From the NCBI GenBank assembly GCA_006226775.1, contig SBGD01000060.1, positions 124,001 to 188,000 on the forward strand: DNA of 64,000 nucleotides. The letters are read 5' to 3'. Positions within the stretch are counted from its first letter, which is position 1. Every line of letters begins with the position of its first letter. Below, one piece after another: positions 19,900 through 29,415 of the stretch. The notes beneath the pieces are model-generated. The model saw only the letters and a list, made by a program, of their open reading frames with translations. It ran no database searches and was not told where the DNA came from. This DNA is from Paracoccaceae bacterium (GTDB lineage Bacteria > Pseudomonadota > Alphaproteobacteria > Rhodobacterales > Rhodobacteraceae). A program made the translations under genes and the position numbers.

Positions 19900-20500
19900 G
19901 GGAAATGGCTCCTATGCGAAGAATGACTGCGCCGTCTTGAGTCTCGCTTTTACTGCTGTCCCAATGGAATGAAAACGACTTCTGCGCTGCAGCGAGTTCG
20001 TTTTTCCAAGTGATGCCTTTTGGCAGTAGCGCGACACCGTCGGGCCGCAGATGACGTTCGGAATACTCGAGAAGTTTCGGCAAAGGTGCGAGCGCGCGCG
20101 CGGAGAGGACGGCGGCGGATTGGGGAGGCGCGGTTTCGATGCGCTCGGCGAGGACATCAGCCTGTGTTCCGGTTTCACGAAGGACGGTGCGCAGGAAAGT
20201 GGCTTTCCGGGTGTCGGATTCAATCAGTGTGACGGGCCTTTCCGGGGGCTGACAGAGTGCGATGACCAGACCGGGCAGCCCGCCGCCGGATCCGAGATCG
20301 ACCCAGGGGCCGGTTGATTTCACCGCGAGGCCGAGGAGTTGCAGCGAATCGCGAATGTGGCGGTCCCACGGGTTGTCCAAGGTCGATTTCGAAACGAGAT
20401 TGATCCGTGGGGACCACTTTTTTAGCAGCGTGACATAGATTTCGAGGCGCTCGAATGTTTCACGTGAAACACTCAGACTGTCAGCGGTATGCAGCGTCAT
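19892..20500 (-). CDS. rsmG: 16S rRNA (guanine-N7) methyltransferase RsmG (GidB)
   Basis: The 202-residue protein has the SAM-binding loop [15 protein letters not shown] (about 67-81), the family block [34 protein letters not shown] and [14 protein letters not shown]. It methylates N7 of the guanine at position 527 (E. coli numbering) of 16S rRNA, and loss gives low-level streptomycin resistance in other bacteria. Codons 10-15 (SVSRET) are written with the parS sequence, so this gene hosts a segregation site. ATG 20500 overlaps the mnmG stop as ATGA. Confidence 0.96.
   Translation of the reverse strand: MTLHTADSLSVSRETFERLEIYVTLLKKWSPRINLVSKSTLDNPWDRHIRDSLQLLGLAVKSTGPWVDLGSGGGLPGLVIALCQPPERPVTLIESDTRKATFLRTVLRETGTQADVLAERIETAPPQSAAVLSARALAPLPKLLEYSERHLRPDGVALLPKGITWKNELAAAQKSFSFHWDSSKSETQDGAVILRIGAISRV
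20456..20471. other. parS centromere site 1 (inside rsmG)
   Basis: TGTTTCACGTGAAACA is a perfect 16-base palindrome identical to the widely conserved bacterial parS consensus. It lies within the coding sequence of rsmG (codons for SVSRET), about 1.4 kb upstream of parB in the same transcription unit. Confidence 0.95.
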
Positions 20501-22359
20501 GCGGATTTCCGCTGTTCGTGCTTACGGAGTTTGGACAGCAGGAGCATCAGGGCCGCTGGCGTCATGCCCTCGACCCTTGACGCCTGAAGAATATTTTCGG
20601 GCAGCGCGCTGGAGAGCTTTGCCTTTAGTTCATTAGACAGGCCAGCGATTTCGTCATAGGTGAAATCGCCGGGGATCCGCATATTCTCATCCCGTTTCAA
20701 CGCATCCACATCATGGCGCTGGCGTTCGACATAATTGGAATATGTCGCGTCTCGTGACAGTTGCACCGCAATATCTTCGTCCATGTCAATGAAGTCCGGA
20801 ACAAGTTTCCCGATCTGCGCCATTGTCACGTCGGGAAAAGCCAGAAGCTCGAAAGCCGACCGGCGTTTCCCGTCGTTCGAGAGGTTGATCCCGGACGGGG
20901 CCAATTCCCGCGGCGTGAAGCTCGAGGTCACAAGCAAGTCGCGCCCCTTAGCAAGCGCCTCGGCCTTCTGCCGATAGGCCAGGCGACGCCCCTCCTCCAC
21001 ACATCCAATCTCGATCCCTCGGTCGGTCAGCCGCTGGTCCGCATTGTCCGCCCGCAAGGCAAGCCGAAATTCGGCGCGCGAGGTGAACATGCGATAGGGT
21101 TCTGAGACGCCACGGGTGACCAGATCGTCGATCATGACGCCGATGTAGCTTTCCGCCCGGCTGAAAAAGACCGGCTCATTGTCCAGGGCGTAAGCCGCGG
21201 CGTTCAACCCGGCAACCAATCCCTGGGCCGCCGCCTCTTCATAGCCGGTCGTCCCGTTGATCTGACCCGCGAGGAAGAAGCCCGACAGCGCCTTCAGACC
21301 CAGTTGAGAATTCAAAGCGCGCGGATCGACGTAGTCATATTCGATGGCATAGCCCGGCTGCAGAATTTCCACGTTCTCGAGTCCCCGGATCGAACGGACG
21401 TAGACCTCCTGAACCTCTTCGGGCAGGCTGGTGGAAATGCCATTGGGATAGACCGTGCCGGTGTCCAGCCCTTCCGGCTCAAGGAAGATCTGGTGGCTCG
21501 TCTTGTCGGCGAAACGCACGATCTTGTCCTCGATCGACGGGCAATAGCGCGGTCCTACCCCTTCGATATGCCCGCCATACATGGCAGACCTTTCAAGGTT
21601 GTCGCGAATGACTTCATGCGTCCGCTCATTGGTATGCGTGATCCCGCAGGTCACCTGCCGCAGATGCGGATGCCGGTGCATAAAGGAGAACAGCACGGGC
21701 TGATCGTCGCCCGGCTGAACCTCGAGGCCTTCCCAATCGATGGTCGAGGATTTCAGGCGCGGCGGCGTCCCGGTCTTGAGCCGCCCCATCGGCAGATCCA
21801 GTCCATAGAGACGTTCGGCAAGCGCAGTTGCCGCCTTGTCCCCCATACGCCCGCCGGAATACGACACATCGCCAATATGAATCACTCCGCGCAAGAATGT
21901 CCCGGTTGTCAGGATCACGGCACGTGCTGAAATCTCGCTCCCATCCGCCAGGCGAACGCCATTGACGGTTTCACCGGAAACCAGGAGATCGGAAACCTCA
22001 CCTTCCAGGATCGTCAGCCCCTGCCGTTGCTCCATTTCGCTCAGCATTTCACGGCGATAGACCTGTCGATCCACCTGCGCCCGCGGGCCCTGAACCGCCG
22101 GACCTTTCCGGCGATTGAGCAAGCGGAACTGTATTCCGGCCCGGTCCGCAACGCGTCCGATGACGCCATCCATGGCATCGACTTCGCGAACCAAGTGCCC
22201 TTTGCCCAGTCCCCCAACCGCCGGATTGCAGGACAACACACCAATGCCATCCTTTTTCAAGGTGACCAGCGCGGTTTCCGCGCCCATCCGAGCCGCCGCA
22301 TGCGCCGCGTCGCATCCAGCATGGCCGCCGCCGACGACAATGACATCAAAATGTTTCAC
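20497..22359 (-). CDS. mnmG: tRNA uridine 5-carboxymethylaminomethyl modification protein MnmG (GidA)
   Basis: 620 residues from GTG 22359, placed 8 bases after AGGAG. GTG 22368 and TTG 22386 are in frame but badly spaced. The protein begins [26 protein letters not shown] with the FAD loop GGGHAG (10-15). [47 protein letters not shown] and [10 protein letters not shown] are signature blocks. With MnmE it modifies U34 of tRNAs. A perfect parS site spans the ribosome-site spacer and start codon. The gene is 11 bases after mnmE in the rho-parB unit. Confidence 0.96.
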   Translation of the reverse strand: MKHFDVIVVGGGHAGCDAAHAAARMGAETALVTLKKDGIGVLSCNPAVGGLGKGHLVREVDAMDGVIGRVADRAGIQFRLLNRRKGPAVQGPRAQVDRQVYRREMLSEMEQRQGLTILEGEVSDLLVSGETVNGVRLADGSEISARAVILTTGTFLRGVIHIGDVSYSGGRMGDKAATALAERLYGLDLPMGRLKTGTPPRLKSSTIDWEGLEVQPGDDQPVLFSFMHRHPHLRQVTCGITHTNERTHEVIRDNLERSAMYGGHIEGVGPRYCPSIEDKIVRFADKTSHQIFLEPEGLDTGTVYPNGISTSLPEEVQEVYVRSIRGLENVEILQPGYAIEYDYVDPRALNSQLGLKALSGFFLAGQINGTTGYEEAAAQGLVAGLNAAAYALDNEPVFFSRAESYIGVMIDDLVTRGVSEPYRMFTSRAEFRLALRADNADQRLTDRGIEIGCVEEGRRLAYRQKAEALAKGRDLLVTSSFTPRELAPSGINLSNDGKRRSAFELLAFPDVTMAQIGKLVPDFIDMDEDIAVQLSRDATYSNYVERQRHDVDALKRDENMRIPGDFTYDEIAGLSNELKAKLSSALPENILQASRVEGMTPAALMLLLSKLRKHEQRKSA

Positions 22360-22367
22360 GTGAAACA
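22352..22367. other. parS centromere site 2 (over the mnmG translation start)
   Basis: TGTTTCACGTGAAACA, a perfect parS consensus, lies between the AGGAG ribosome site and the first codons of mnmG. The GTG start codon (22357-22359) is inside the palindrome. The distance to parS site 1 is 1.9 kb and to the candidate oriC about 2.8 kb. Confidence 0.95.
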
Positions 22368-22370
22368 CTC

Positions 22371-23657
22371 CTATTTTCCGACACAAAACCGCGAAAAGAT
22401 CTCGTCAAGCAAGTCTTCCACATCGACCCGCCCTAACAAACCTTCCAGGGCACGAATCGCGATCCGCAATTCTTCTGCAGCTATATCATAGGACTCCGAC
22501 CCATTCCGAACCCAATCCTTGGCAACTGACAAATCCTCAAGCGCCTTTTCCATGCCCTGCCGATGCCGCAAATGCGTGGCGAGGCCAGCCCCAGCACTCC
22601 GTTCCGTCAACACATCGGTAATCCGCACCACAAGATCATCGATACCCTCACCAGATATGGTCGATAACGAGAAGCCCTCCACCCCATGCAGATCCGCCTT
22701 GGCGCGAACCAGGATATCCCCCGGACCCACCTCGATCTCCGACCTGTCGCCAGGCTCCAGCAGGATAACCCTTAAATCCGCCGCCTGCGCCCGTTGCCTC
22801 GCGCGCGCGACCCCAATCGCTTCGATCCGATCCTCGGTCTCGCGCAGCCCGGCCGTATCCAGCAAAGTCACCGGCAGACCGTTCAAGTCCATCCGAACCT
22901 CGATAACGTCGCGAGTCGTTCCGGCAATTTCCGAGGTGATCGCGGCATCCCGACCGGCCAGCACATTCAGCAGGGAAGATTTGCCGACATTCGGCTTTCC
23001 GACAATCGCTACCTCGAAGCCCGATCTGATCCGCTCCGAGATTGCCACGCCCTCCACCTGCCGCCGAAGGCTCGCGCTGACCTGGTCCAGAAGATCCGTG
23101 ACCTCGGGCGACACATCCACCGGCACCTCTTCATCGGCAAAATCGATCGTCGCTTCCAACAGCGCCGCCGCGCGCACAAGCTGATCCCGCCATCCCGCGA
23201 CCAGCTTTCCCAGGTCGCCCGACAGGACCCGAAGCGCCTGCCGCCGCTGCGCCTCGGTCTCGGCATCGACCAGATCGGCCAGCCCCTCGGTCTGGGCGAG
23301 ATCAAGCCGCTCGTTGTCAAAGGCCCGCCGGGTGAATTCCCCCGCCTCCGCCATCCGCAGACCATCCATCGCCCCCAGGACCGCGAGCACCTTCCGCACC
23401 ACCGCCACCGATCCGTGGACATGCAGTTCCACCACCGCCTCGCCGGTAAAGCTCGCCCCGTCTTCAAAGCAGATCACCAGCGCCTCGTCGATCCGCCGCC
23501 CGTCCCCATCGGTCAGGACCCGCACGCCGGTCCGGCGCGCTTCGGGCAAGGCGCCGCAAAGCAAACGGCCCGCGGCAAATGCCTGCGGGCCGGAAATCCG
23601 TATGACCGAAACACCGGCCTTCCCCTGGGCCGATGCCAGGGCAAAGATCGTGTCCAT
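22371..23657 (-). CDS. mnmE: tRNA modification GTPase MnmE (TrmE)
   Basis: The 428-residue protein has an N-terminal tetrahydrofolate-binding domain starting [24 protein letters not shown], and [29 protein letters not shown]. The inserted G domain has [12 protein letters not shown] (about 220-231), AGTTRDV and DTAGLRET. The C-terminus FCVGK has the essential Cys425. It works with MnmG on wobble uridine of tRNA. It lies 13 bases after rho on the same strand. Confidence 0.97.
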   Translation of the reverse strand: MDTIFALASAQGKAGVSVIRISGPQAFAAGRLLCGALPEARRTGVRVLTDGDGRRIDEALVICFEDGASFTGEAVVELHVHGSVAVVRKVLAVLGAMDGLRMAEAGEFTRRAFDNERLDLAQTEGLADLVDAETEAQRRQALRVLSGDLGKLVAGWRDQLVRAAALLEATIDFADEEVPVDVSPEVTDLLDQVSASLRRQVEGVAISERIRSGFEVAIVGKPNVGKSSLLNVLAGRDAAITSEIAGTTRDVIEVRMDLNGLPVTLLDTAGLRETEDRIEAIGVARARQRAQAADLRVILLEPGDRSEIEVGPGDILVRAKADLHGVEGFSLSTISGEGIDDLVVRITDVLTERSAGAGLATHLRHRQGMEKALEDLSVAKDWVRNGSESYDIAAEELRIAIRALEGLLGRVDVEDLLDEIFSRFCVGK

Positions 23658-23670
23658 TCTGGCCTCCGTG

Positions 23671-24942
23671 TCAGGTATTCATGGAATCGAAGAATTCCGC
23701 GTTGGTCTTGGTCTGCTTCAGCTTCGACAACAGGAATTCCACCGCATCCGTCGTCCCCATCGGGTTGAGGATTCGCCGCAGCACGAAGGTCTTCTGCAGG
23801 TCGACCTTGTCGATCAGAAGTTCCTCTTTCCGTGTCCCCGACTTCAGGATGTCGATCGCCGGGAAGACCCGCTTGTCCGCCACCTTTCGGTCAAGAATCA
23901 GCTCCGAGTTGCCGGTGCCCTTGAATTCCTCGAAGATCACCTCGTCCATCCGGCTGCCGGTGTCGATCAGCGCGGTCGAGATGATGGTGAGCGAGCCACC
24001 CTCCTCGATATTGCGCGCCGCGCCAAAGAAGCGCTTCGGCCGCTGCAGCGCATTGGCGTCCACACCGCCGGTCAGCACCTTGCCCGAAGACGGCACCACG
24101 GTATTGAAGGCCCGCCCCAGCCGGGTGATCGAATCCAGCAGGATCACCACGTCGCGCTTGTGCTCGACCAGCCGTTTGGCCTTTTCGATCACCATTTCCG
24201 AAACCGCAACATGCCGTGCCGCCGGCTCGTCGAAGGTCGAGGAGATCACCTCGCCCTTCACGCTCCGCTGCATGTCCGTCACCTCTTCCGGCCGCTCGTC
24301 GATCAGCAGCACGATCAGGTAGCATTCCGGATGGTTGGTCTCGATCGAATTGGCAATATTCTGCAGGATCACCGTCTTGCCGGTCCGCGGCGGGGCCACG
24401 ATCAGCGCCCGCTGGCCCTTGCCGATCGGCGCCACCAGGTCGATCACCCGGGCCGACTTGTCCTTGATCGTCGGATCCTCGATCTCCATCTTCAACCGCT
24501 CGTCGGGATAAAGCGGCGTCAGGTTGTCGAAGGCGATCTTGTGCTTGGCCCGCTCCGGATCCTCAAAGTTGATCGCGGTGACATTGACCAGCGCAAAGTA
24601 GCGCTCGGTATCGTCGGGCGCCGAGATCTCGCCTTCGATGGTATCGCCGGTGCGCAGCGAATGCTGGCGGATCATCGTCGGCGAGACATAGATGTCGTCC
24701 GGGCCGGGCAGGTAGTTCGCCTCGGGCGAGCGCAGGAAGCCGAAACCGTCCTGCAACACCTCGAGCACGCCATCGCCCGAGACCTTCCAGCCCTCATCCG
24801 CGCGTTCGCGCAGGATCTGGAACATGATCTCGCCCTTGCGCATGGTCGAGGCATTCTCGATCTCAAGCTCTTCGGCCATGGAAAGCAGGTCCTTGGGGCT
24901 TTTCGCCTTCAGGTCCGCCAGGTTCAGGTGTTCTGTTGTCAT
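23671..24942 (-). CDS. rho: Transcription termination factor Rho
   Basis: The 423-residue protein is of standard size. It has the N-terminal RNA-binding cold-shock-like domain ([33 protein letters not shown], about 56-88), Walker A APPRTGKT (about 183-190), the Q-loop and R-loop region [10 protein letters not shown] and [29 protein letters not shown]. The hexameric helicase ends transcription. It heads a minus-strand run of six genes down to parB. Its 5' leader carries a small hairpin, CACCGC-TTG-GCGGTG, at 24959-24973 and runs into the candidate oriC. Confidence 0.97.
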   Translation of the reverse strand: MTTEHLNLADLKAKSPKDLLSMAEELEIENASTMRKGEIMFQILRERADEGWKVSGDGVLEVLQDGFGFLRSPEANYLPGPDDIYVSPTMIRQHSLRTGDTIEGEISAPDDTERYFALVNVTAINFEDPERAKHKIAFDNLTPLYPDERLKMEIEDPTIKDKSARVIDLVAPIGKGQRALIVAPPRTGKTVILQNIANSIETNHPECYLIVLLIDERPEEVTDMQRSVKGEVISSTFDEPAARHVAVSEMVIEKAKRLVEHKRDVVILLDSITRLGRAFNTVVPSSGKVLTGGVDANALQRPKRFFGAARNIEEGGSLTIISTALIDTGSRMDEVIFEEFKGTGNSELILDRKVADKRVFPAIDILKSGTRKEELLIDKVDLQKTFVLRRILNPMGTTDAVEFLLSKLKQTKTNAEFFDSMNT

Positions 24943-25496
24943 GGGATATCCACGCCCTCACCGCTTGGCGGTGTCTTGGCATCGTCTCTCTTGGGAAAAT
25001 CACATACCGGACGGTATTGAGGCCTAGGTAATCGCGACCATGGGCTTTGTCAATATTCCGATGACCTGTCCCCGATGGTCGGGGGCACGAGGTCCAGTCC
25101 TTCTCTCTTTAATAAATATTTAGAAAAGAATGATGATGATGTTAGGGAGCGCCCCGACTGTGGATTATCGACCTGTGCCGTGACTTATCAACAATGTGAA
25201 GACTTTTCGGATGTTTTCCGGACAAGTGTCCCTATGTCTGCCTGACACTTCCATAAATTGTTATATTTCAATAAGTTACATGAGAAACTGCCATCCCGCC
25301 CCCTGTGCATATCCGCAGGGAGGATTCCTGCAAGACCGCTTTTGCCCCGCCGCGCCGACTTGTACTTTTCCCGCTGTGGCCATCTTCGCCGCAACCCGGC
25401 GAGATCCGGGCACGGGGGATATTCCGGGCCTCGACCTCGCGCTTTCGCGGATGTAGTCCTGCAGTCGTTCCGCCCCTCATCCACGGAGTCATCCAC
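24943..25496. other. oriC: Candidate chromosomal replication origin (oriC) between rho and maf
   Basis: This 554-base gap has no convincing gene and is AT-richer than its surroundings, with stretches near 25107-25145 and 25255-25290. DnaA-box-like 9-mers are TAATCCACA (minus strand, 25159-25167), TTATCGACC (25165-25173), TTATCAACA (25185-25193), ATATGCACA (minus, 25304-25312) and TCATCCACA (25489-25497). Each differs from TTATCCACA by one or two bases. Neighbouring parAB, two parS sites and the maf-aroE-coaE-dnaQ block are typical near-origin genes in alphaproteobacteria. The call rests on context plus motifs. Confidence 0.6.
25109..25123 (+). promoter_or_regulatory. CtrA-box-like site in the origin candidate
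   Basis: TTAA-TAAATAT-TTAG fits the CtrA pattern TTAA-N7-TTAA with one mismatch. In Caulobacter, CtrA binds the origin and blocks firing. The region is AT-rich, so a chance match is more likely here than elsewhere. Confidence 0.35.
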
Positions 25497-26096
25497 ATGG
25501 CGAAGCCCCTCATTCTGGCCTCGGGGTCCGAAATCCGGGCCCGGCTGCTGCGCAATGCGGGTCTCGAGATCGACATTCGCCCGGCGCGAATCGATGAAGC
25601 GGCGATCCGGGACGCGGTTCTGGCCGAGGGCGGAAGCCCGCGCGACGTCGCCGATCTTCTGGCCGAGATGAAAGCCTCGAAGGCCGCGGCCAGGTCGGGG
25701 CCGGGGCTGGTGATCGGCTGTGACCAGGTGCTCGAGTTCGACGGCACAATCCTGTCGAAACCGCGCGACCCGGCAGAGGCCGAGGATCAGCTCAAATCCC
25801 TGCGCGGCAAGGCGCACAAACTGCTCTCGGCCTGCGTGGTGGTGGAAGACGGCCAGCCGGTCTGGCGGCACGTGGGCGTGGTCACCCTGCGGATGCGCGA
25901 GTTGAGCGATCACTATATCGCCGACTACGTCGCCCGCAATTGGCCGGGCATCGCGGATGCGGTCGGCGCCTACAAGCTCGAGGAGGAAGGCAGCCGCCTT
26001 TTTGCTGCGATTTCCGGAGATTACTTCACGGTACTTGGACTTCCCCTCCTGCCACTGTTGAATTGGCTGGCGATTCGCGGGGAGATTGCGACATGA
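25497..26096 (+). CDS. maf: Maf-family nucleotide pyrophosphatase (YceF-like)
   Basis: 199 residues from ATG 25497, with CGGAG ahead. Residues 1-25 ([24 protein letters not shown]) resemble the Maf start, although the usual SPRR is SEIR here. [18 protein letters not shown] and SAVVVEDG-like segments follow, as does [19 protein letters not shown], matching the conserved C-terminal block. Maf proteins hydrolyse non-standard or standard NTPs to monophosphates. The SEIR variant suggests the alphaproteobacterial YceF-related subgroup, and substrate choice is not predictable. It begins the maf-aroE-coaE-dnaQ unit, with the aroE ATG overlapping its stop. Confidence 0.9.
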   Translation: MAKPLILASGSEIRARLLRNAGLEIDIRPARIDEAAIRDAVLAEGGSPRDVADLLAEMKASKAAARSGPGLVIGCDQVLEFDGTILSKPRDPAEAEDQLKSLRGKAHKLLSACVVVEDGQPVWRHVGVVTLRMRELSDHYIADYVARNWPGIADAVGAYKLEEEGSRLFAAISGDYFTVLGLPLLPLLNWLAIRGEIAT

Positions 26097-26923
26097 CGGA
26101 AAACGTGCCTCTGGCCGGGGTGATCGGGCAGCCGATTCACCAATCGATGTCACCGGTGCTGCACGGCCATTGGCTGCGCCGTTACGGGATCCGGGGGCAC
26201 TACATTCCGATGGAGGTCGCTTCCGCCGATCTGGGCGAGGTGCTCCGGGCGATGCCGCGCATGGGGTTCGTCGGCTGCAATGTCACCATCCCGCACAAGG
26301 TCAAGGTGCTCGACCTGGTCGACCAGATCACCGATCGCGCGACGATCATCGGCGCGGCCAATACGCTGATCTTTCGCCGCGACGGCAAGATCATGGCCGA
26401 CAATACCGACGGTTTCGGCTTTATCGAGAACCTGCGCCAGGGCGCGCCGCACTGGACGCCGAAGGATTGCACCGTGGCGGTGCTGGGCGCCGGCGGCGCC
26501 TGTCGCGCGGTGGTCTCGGCGCTGATCGATGCCGGGGTGGCCAGGATCCTTCTGTCCAACCGCACAAGGATCAAGGCGGAACAGTTGCAATACGAATTCG
26601 GCAAACGCATCCAGGTGGTCGACTGGGTCCAGGCGGGCAACATGCTGGAAGAGGCCTCGCTGGTGGTCAACACCACCGCGCTGGGCATGACCGGCCAGCC
26701 GGAATTGCGGGTGCCGCTCGACGGGCTGCAACGGGGGGCCGTGGTCACCGATCTGGTCTACAACCCGCTGCGCACCCATCTGCTGGACGAGGCCCAGCGC
26801 CGGGGCTGCCATATCGTCGACGGCCTGGGCATGTTGCTGCACCAGGCGGTGCCGGGGTTCGAGCGGTGGTTCGGCCAGCGCCCCGAGGTCGACGAGGACT
26901 TGCGCCTGGCCGTTCTGCCATGA
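26093..26923 (+). CDS. aroE: Shikimate dehydrogenase (NADP+)
   Basis: 276 residues from ATG 26093, a 4-base overlap with maf. The shikimate-binding N-terminus [20 protein letters not shown] (about 9-28), GCNVTIPHK with the catalytic Lys (about 62-70) and NTDGFGF are followed by the NADP loop [15 protein letters not shown] (about 130-144) and SNRT. It reduces 3-dehydroshikimate to shikimate for aromatic amino acids. Confidence 0.96.
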   Translation: MTENVPLAGVIGQPIHQSMSPVLHGHWLRRYGIRGHYIPMEVASADLGEVLRAMPRMGFVGCNVTIPHKVKVLDLVDQITDRATIIGAANTLIFRRDGKIMADNTDGFGFIENLRQGAPHWTPKDCTVAVLGAGGACRAVVSALIDAGVARILLSNRTRIKAEQLQYEFGKRIQVVDWVQAGNMLEEASLVVNTTALGMTGQPELRVPLDGLQRGAVVTDLVYNPLRTHLLDEAQRRGCHIVDGLGMLLHQAVPGFERWFGQRPEVDEDLRLAVLP

Positions 26924-27513
26924 CCTTCCGGTTGGGGCTGACCGGGTCGATCGGCATGGGCAAATCCACCACCGCCGGCATGTTCGCCGAGGCCGGCTGC
27001 GCGCTTTGGGATGCCGATGCGGCGGTGCACAAGCTCTACGGCCCGGGCGGCGCGGCGGTGGGGCCGATTGCCGCGGTCTGGCCCGAGGCGGTGACCGATG
27101 GCACGGTCTCGCGCGATGTGCTGAAAGCGATCATTGGCCGCGATCCGGGCGCGCTCGCGCGGCTCGAAGCCCTCGTGCATCCGCTGGTGGCCCGGGACCG
27201 GGCGGAATTCGCCGCCGCCACCGCGGCCGAGATCGCGGTTTTCGACATCCCCCTGCTCTTCGAGACCGGGATCGAGGCGGAAATGGATGCCGTCGCCTGC
27301 GTCTTCGTCGCGCCAGAGGTGCAAGAGGCCCGCGTCCTGGCCCGCGGCACCATGAGCGAGCCGCAGTTCCGGCAGATCCTTGCCAAGCAGATGCCGATCG
27401 AGGAAAAACTGGCGCGCGCGGATTACCGGATCGAGACCGATACGCTCGACCATGCCCGCGCGCAGGTGGCAGAAGTGCTCAAGGCCATTCGCGAGAGGTT
27501 GGACCATGCGTGA
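26920..27513 (+). CDS. coaE: Dephospho-CoA kinase
   Basis: 197 residues from ATG 26920, overlapping the aroE stop by 4 bases. The P-loop GSIGMGKST (about 9-17) and [12 protein letters not shown] (about 29-40) hold the catalytic Asp. [20 protein letters not shown] is the CoA-binding lid region. The enzyme performs the last step of coenzyme A synthesis. Confidence 0.96.
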   Translation: MTFRLGLTGSIGMGKSTTAGMFAEAGCALWDADAAVHKLYGPGGAAVGPIAAVWPEAVTDGTVSRDVLKAIIGRDPGALARLEALVHPLVARDRAEFAAATAAEIAVFDIPLLFETGIEAEMDAVACVFVAPEVQEARVLARGTMSEPQFRQILAKQMPIEEKLARADYRIETDTLDHARAQVAEVLKAIRERLDHA

Positions 27514-28192
27514 GATTGTTCTCGATACGGAAACAACCGGCTTCGATCCGGAAACCGGCGACCGCATCGTCGAAATCGGCGCGGTCGAGCTTTACAACCA
27601 TGTGCCCACCGGGCGCACCTATCACCAGTATTGCAACCCCGAACGCGCCATGCCCAACGATGCCTTCGAGGTGCATGGGCTGGGCGACGACTTCCTGGCC
27701 GACAAGCCGCTGTTTCGTGACATCGGGCAGGAGTTCCTCGATTTCATAGCCGATGATTCGAAACTGGTGATCCATAACGCCAGTTTCGACATGAAATTCC
27801 TCAATGCCGAGCTGGGCTGGATCAACCTGCCGCGCATCGCCATGGAACGCGCCATTGACACGGTTGCCATGGCGCGCAAGAAATTCCCCGGCTCGCCCGC
27901 CTCGCTCGATGCGCTCTGCCGGCGGTTCAATATCGACAATTCGGCGCGCACCCTGCACGGCGCGCTGCTCGACAGCGAGATCCTGGCCGAGGTCTACCTG
28001 GAGCTGATCGGCGGGCGCCAGCCCGGGCTGGTGCTGTCGTCGATCGAGAAGACCAACGTGGCCAGCGGAGGCAGGTGGACGCCGAAACCGCGCCCCGCCC
28101 CCCTGCCCCCGCGGCTGACGCCCGAGGAAAACGCCGCCCATGCCGCCTTTGTCGAGGCCATGGGCGAGGCCGCATTGTGGAAGAAGATGTAG
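27506..28192 (+). CDS. dnaQ: DNA polymerase III epsilon subunit (3'-5' proofreading exonuclease)
   Basis: 228 residues from ATG 27506, overlapping coaE by 8 bases. The exonuclease motifs are all present: Exo I DTETTGF with Asp7 and Glu9, Exo [13 protein letters not shown], and Exo [14 protein letters not shown] (HxAxxD). A C-terminal tail of about 50 residues with [20 protein letters not shown] would contact the alpha subunit. It proofreads replication. Its stop codon is the TAG inside the GTAGGCC of a palindromic repeat. Confidence 0.95.
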   Translation: MREIVLDTETTGFDPETGDRIVEIGAVELYNHVPTGRTYHQYCNPERAMPNDAFEVHGLGDDFLADKPLFRDIGQEFLDFIADDSKLVIHNASFDMKFLNAELGWINLPRIAMERAIDTVAMARKKFPGSPASLDALCRRFNIDNSARTLHGALLDSEILAEVYLELIGGRQPGLVLSSIEKTNVASGGRWTPKPRPAPLPPRLTPEENAAHAAFVEAMGEAALWKKM

Positions 28193-28242
28193 GCCGGGCT
28201 TCAGCCCGGCACTGGCGACAGCCGGGCCGAAGCCCGGCCTGC
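28189..28242. repeat. Extragenic palindrome, GTAGGCCGGGCTTCAGCCCGGC type, copy 2
   Basis: The left arm 28189-28210 is identical to the copy-1 left arm at 13884-13905. The right arm 28221-28242 is its inverse with two or three changes, around a 10-base loop. The dnaQ stop codon is part of the left arm. As with copy 1, it sits between the 3' ends of two convergent genes (dnaQ and secB). Confidence 0.85.
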
Positions 28243-28249
28243 GCGATGG

Positions 28250-28765
28250 TCAGGCGTCGGGCTTCTCGGCCGCCTGCTGGGCTTGGCGGCGCATGATCTC
28301 GTTACGGTAAAGCGCCACGAAATCAATGGTTTCCAGGTTGAGCGGCGGGAAGCCACCATCGCGGGTGACATCGCTGACAATGCGCCGCGCGAAGGGAAAG
28401 ATCATCCGCGGGCATTCGATCAGCAGGAAGGGATGCAGCTGCTCGTCGGGGATGTTCTCGATCAGGAAGACACCGGCATAGTCCATCTCCATCAGGAACA
28501 GCACATCGCCCGTGGCCTTGGATTTCGAGGTGACCTTGAGCTTGAGAACCACTTCGTACTGGTTCGGCTGCTGGCGTTTCTTGGCATCGAGGTTGACCTG
28601 AACCTCCATGTCGGGCTGAACCTCGCCCGAGGCGCCTTTCTGCGACAGGATGTTCTCGAACGACAGGTCGCGCACATATTGCGCCAGCACGTTCATCTTC
28701 ATCGGCTGCTGTTGGGGCTGCTCCGGTTGGGCTGCCGCACCGTTTTCGGTTTCGTTTTCCGCCAT
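28250..28765 (-). CDS. secB: Protein-export chaperone SecB
   Basis: 171 residues from ATG 28765. An upstream extension to 28822 overlaps fxsA and lacks similarity. The core has NVLAQYVRDLSFENILSQKG (about 25-44), NQYEVVLKLKVTSKS and CPRMIFPFARRIVSDVTRDGGFPPLNLETIDFVALY, the SecB signature. The N-terminus is Gln/Pro-rich (QPEQPQQQPM). SecB tetramers hold preproteins unfolded and hand them to SecA. It is downstream of fxsA in the same direction. Confidence 0.95.
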   Translation of the reverse strand: MAENETENGAAAQPEQPQQQPMKMNVLAQYVRDLSFENILSQKGASGEVQPDMEVQVNLDAKKRQQPNQYEVVLKLKVTSKSKATGDVLFLMEMDYAGVFLIENIPDEQLHPFLLIECPRMIFPFARRIVSDVTRDGGFPPLNLETIDFVALYRNEIMRRQAQQAAEKPDA

Positions 28766-28818
28766 GTCTCTGTCTCCGCAGTTGGTTTGCCGTGCTTTAC
28801 CAGCCCCTTGGGCAAGGC

Positions 28819-29307
28819 TCAATGGCTGCTCCAGCCCGAGGGTTTGGTGTCATCGGGCTTTTCGCGGGTCACGTCCTCGTAATCGGCATCGATCACCGTG
28901 TCGCGCGGCCGCGGACCGCGCGGATCGCGCCCGGGCCCCTGCCCCATCTCGAAACGCTGCACCTTCACCCGCTTGCGGATGAACTCGTAGACCGCCTGCC
29001 GCACCGGCGGCATCAGCAGCGCGAAGCCCAGCGCATCGGTGAAGAATCCCGGCGTCAGAAGCAGCGCGCCGGAGAACAGGATCATCGCCCCGTCGGCCAG
29101 CGGTTTCGTCGGGTCCTGCAGGTCGGAAAACGACCGTTGCAGGTTGGCAATCGCGTGCCGCCCCTGCCGGCGCACCAGCATCGTCCCGGCAATCGCCGTC
29201 AGCACCACGATGGCCAAAGTCGGCCAGAGACCGATGGCGCCGCCCACCTGGATGAACAAGGCAATCTCGATCAGCGGAACGAGAAGGAAGGCGAGAAGCA
29301 GATACAT
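28819..29307 (-). CDS. fxsA: FxsA-family membrane protein
   Basis: 162 residues from ATG 29307 (MYLLLAFLLVPLIEIALFIQVGGAIG). An earlier start at 29376 only adds shadow sequence. The family pattern of TM1 with LIEIALF, TM2 (LWPTLAIVVLTAIAGTMLVRRQG) and a hairpin segment ILFSGALLLTPGFFTDALGFALLMPP is present. The cytoplasmic tail (about 120-162) is polar with RDPRGPRPRD. Named for suppression of F-plasmid exclusion of phage T7 in E. coli. The native role is unknown. Probable operon with secB. Confidence 0.9.
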   Translation of the reverse strand: MYLLLAFLLVPLIEIALFIQVGGAIGLWPTLAIVVLTAIAGTMLVRRQGRHAIANLQRSFSDLQDPTKPLADGAMILFSGALLLTPGFFTDALGFALLMPPVRQAVYEFIRKRVKVQRFEMGQGPGRDPRGPRPRDTVIDADYEDVTREKPDDTKPSGWSSH

Positions 29308-29415
29308 GACGGTAATCCCAAAGGCTTGCGGTTCGTGCGGTGGACTTGACCCCGCACTGCGCCTACATAAGTGCAACCAAGGCCGCTTTCAAAGTGCGTT
29401 ACTCATGAGGTCCAA

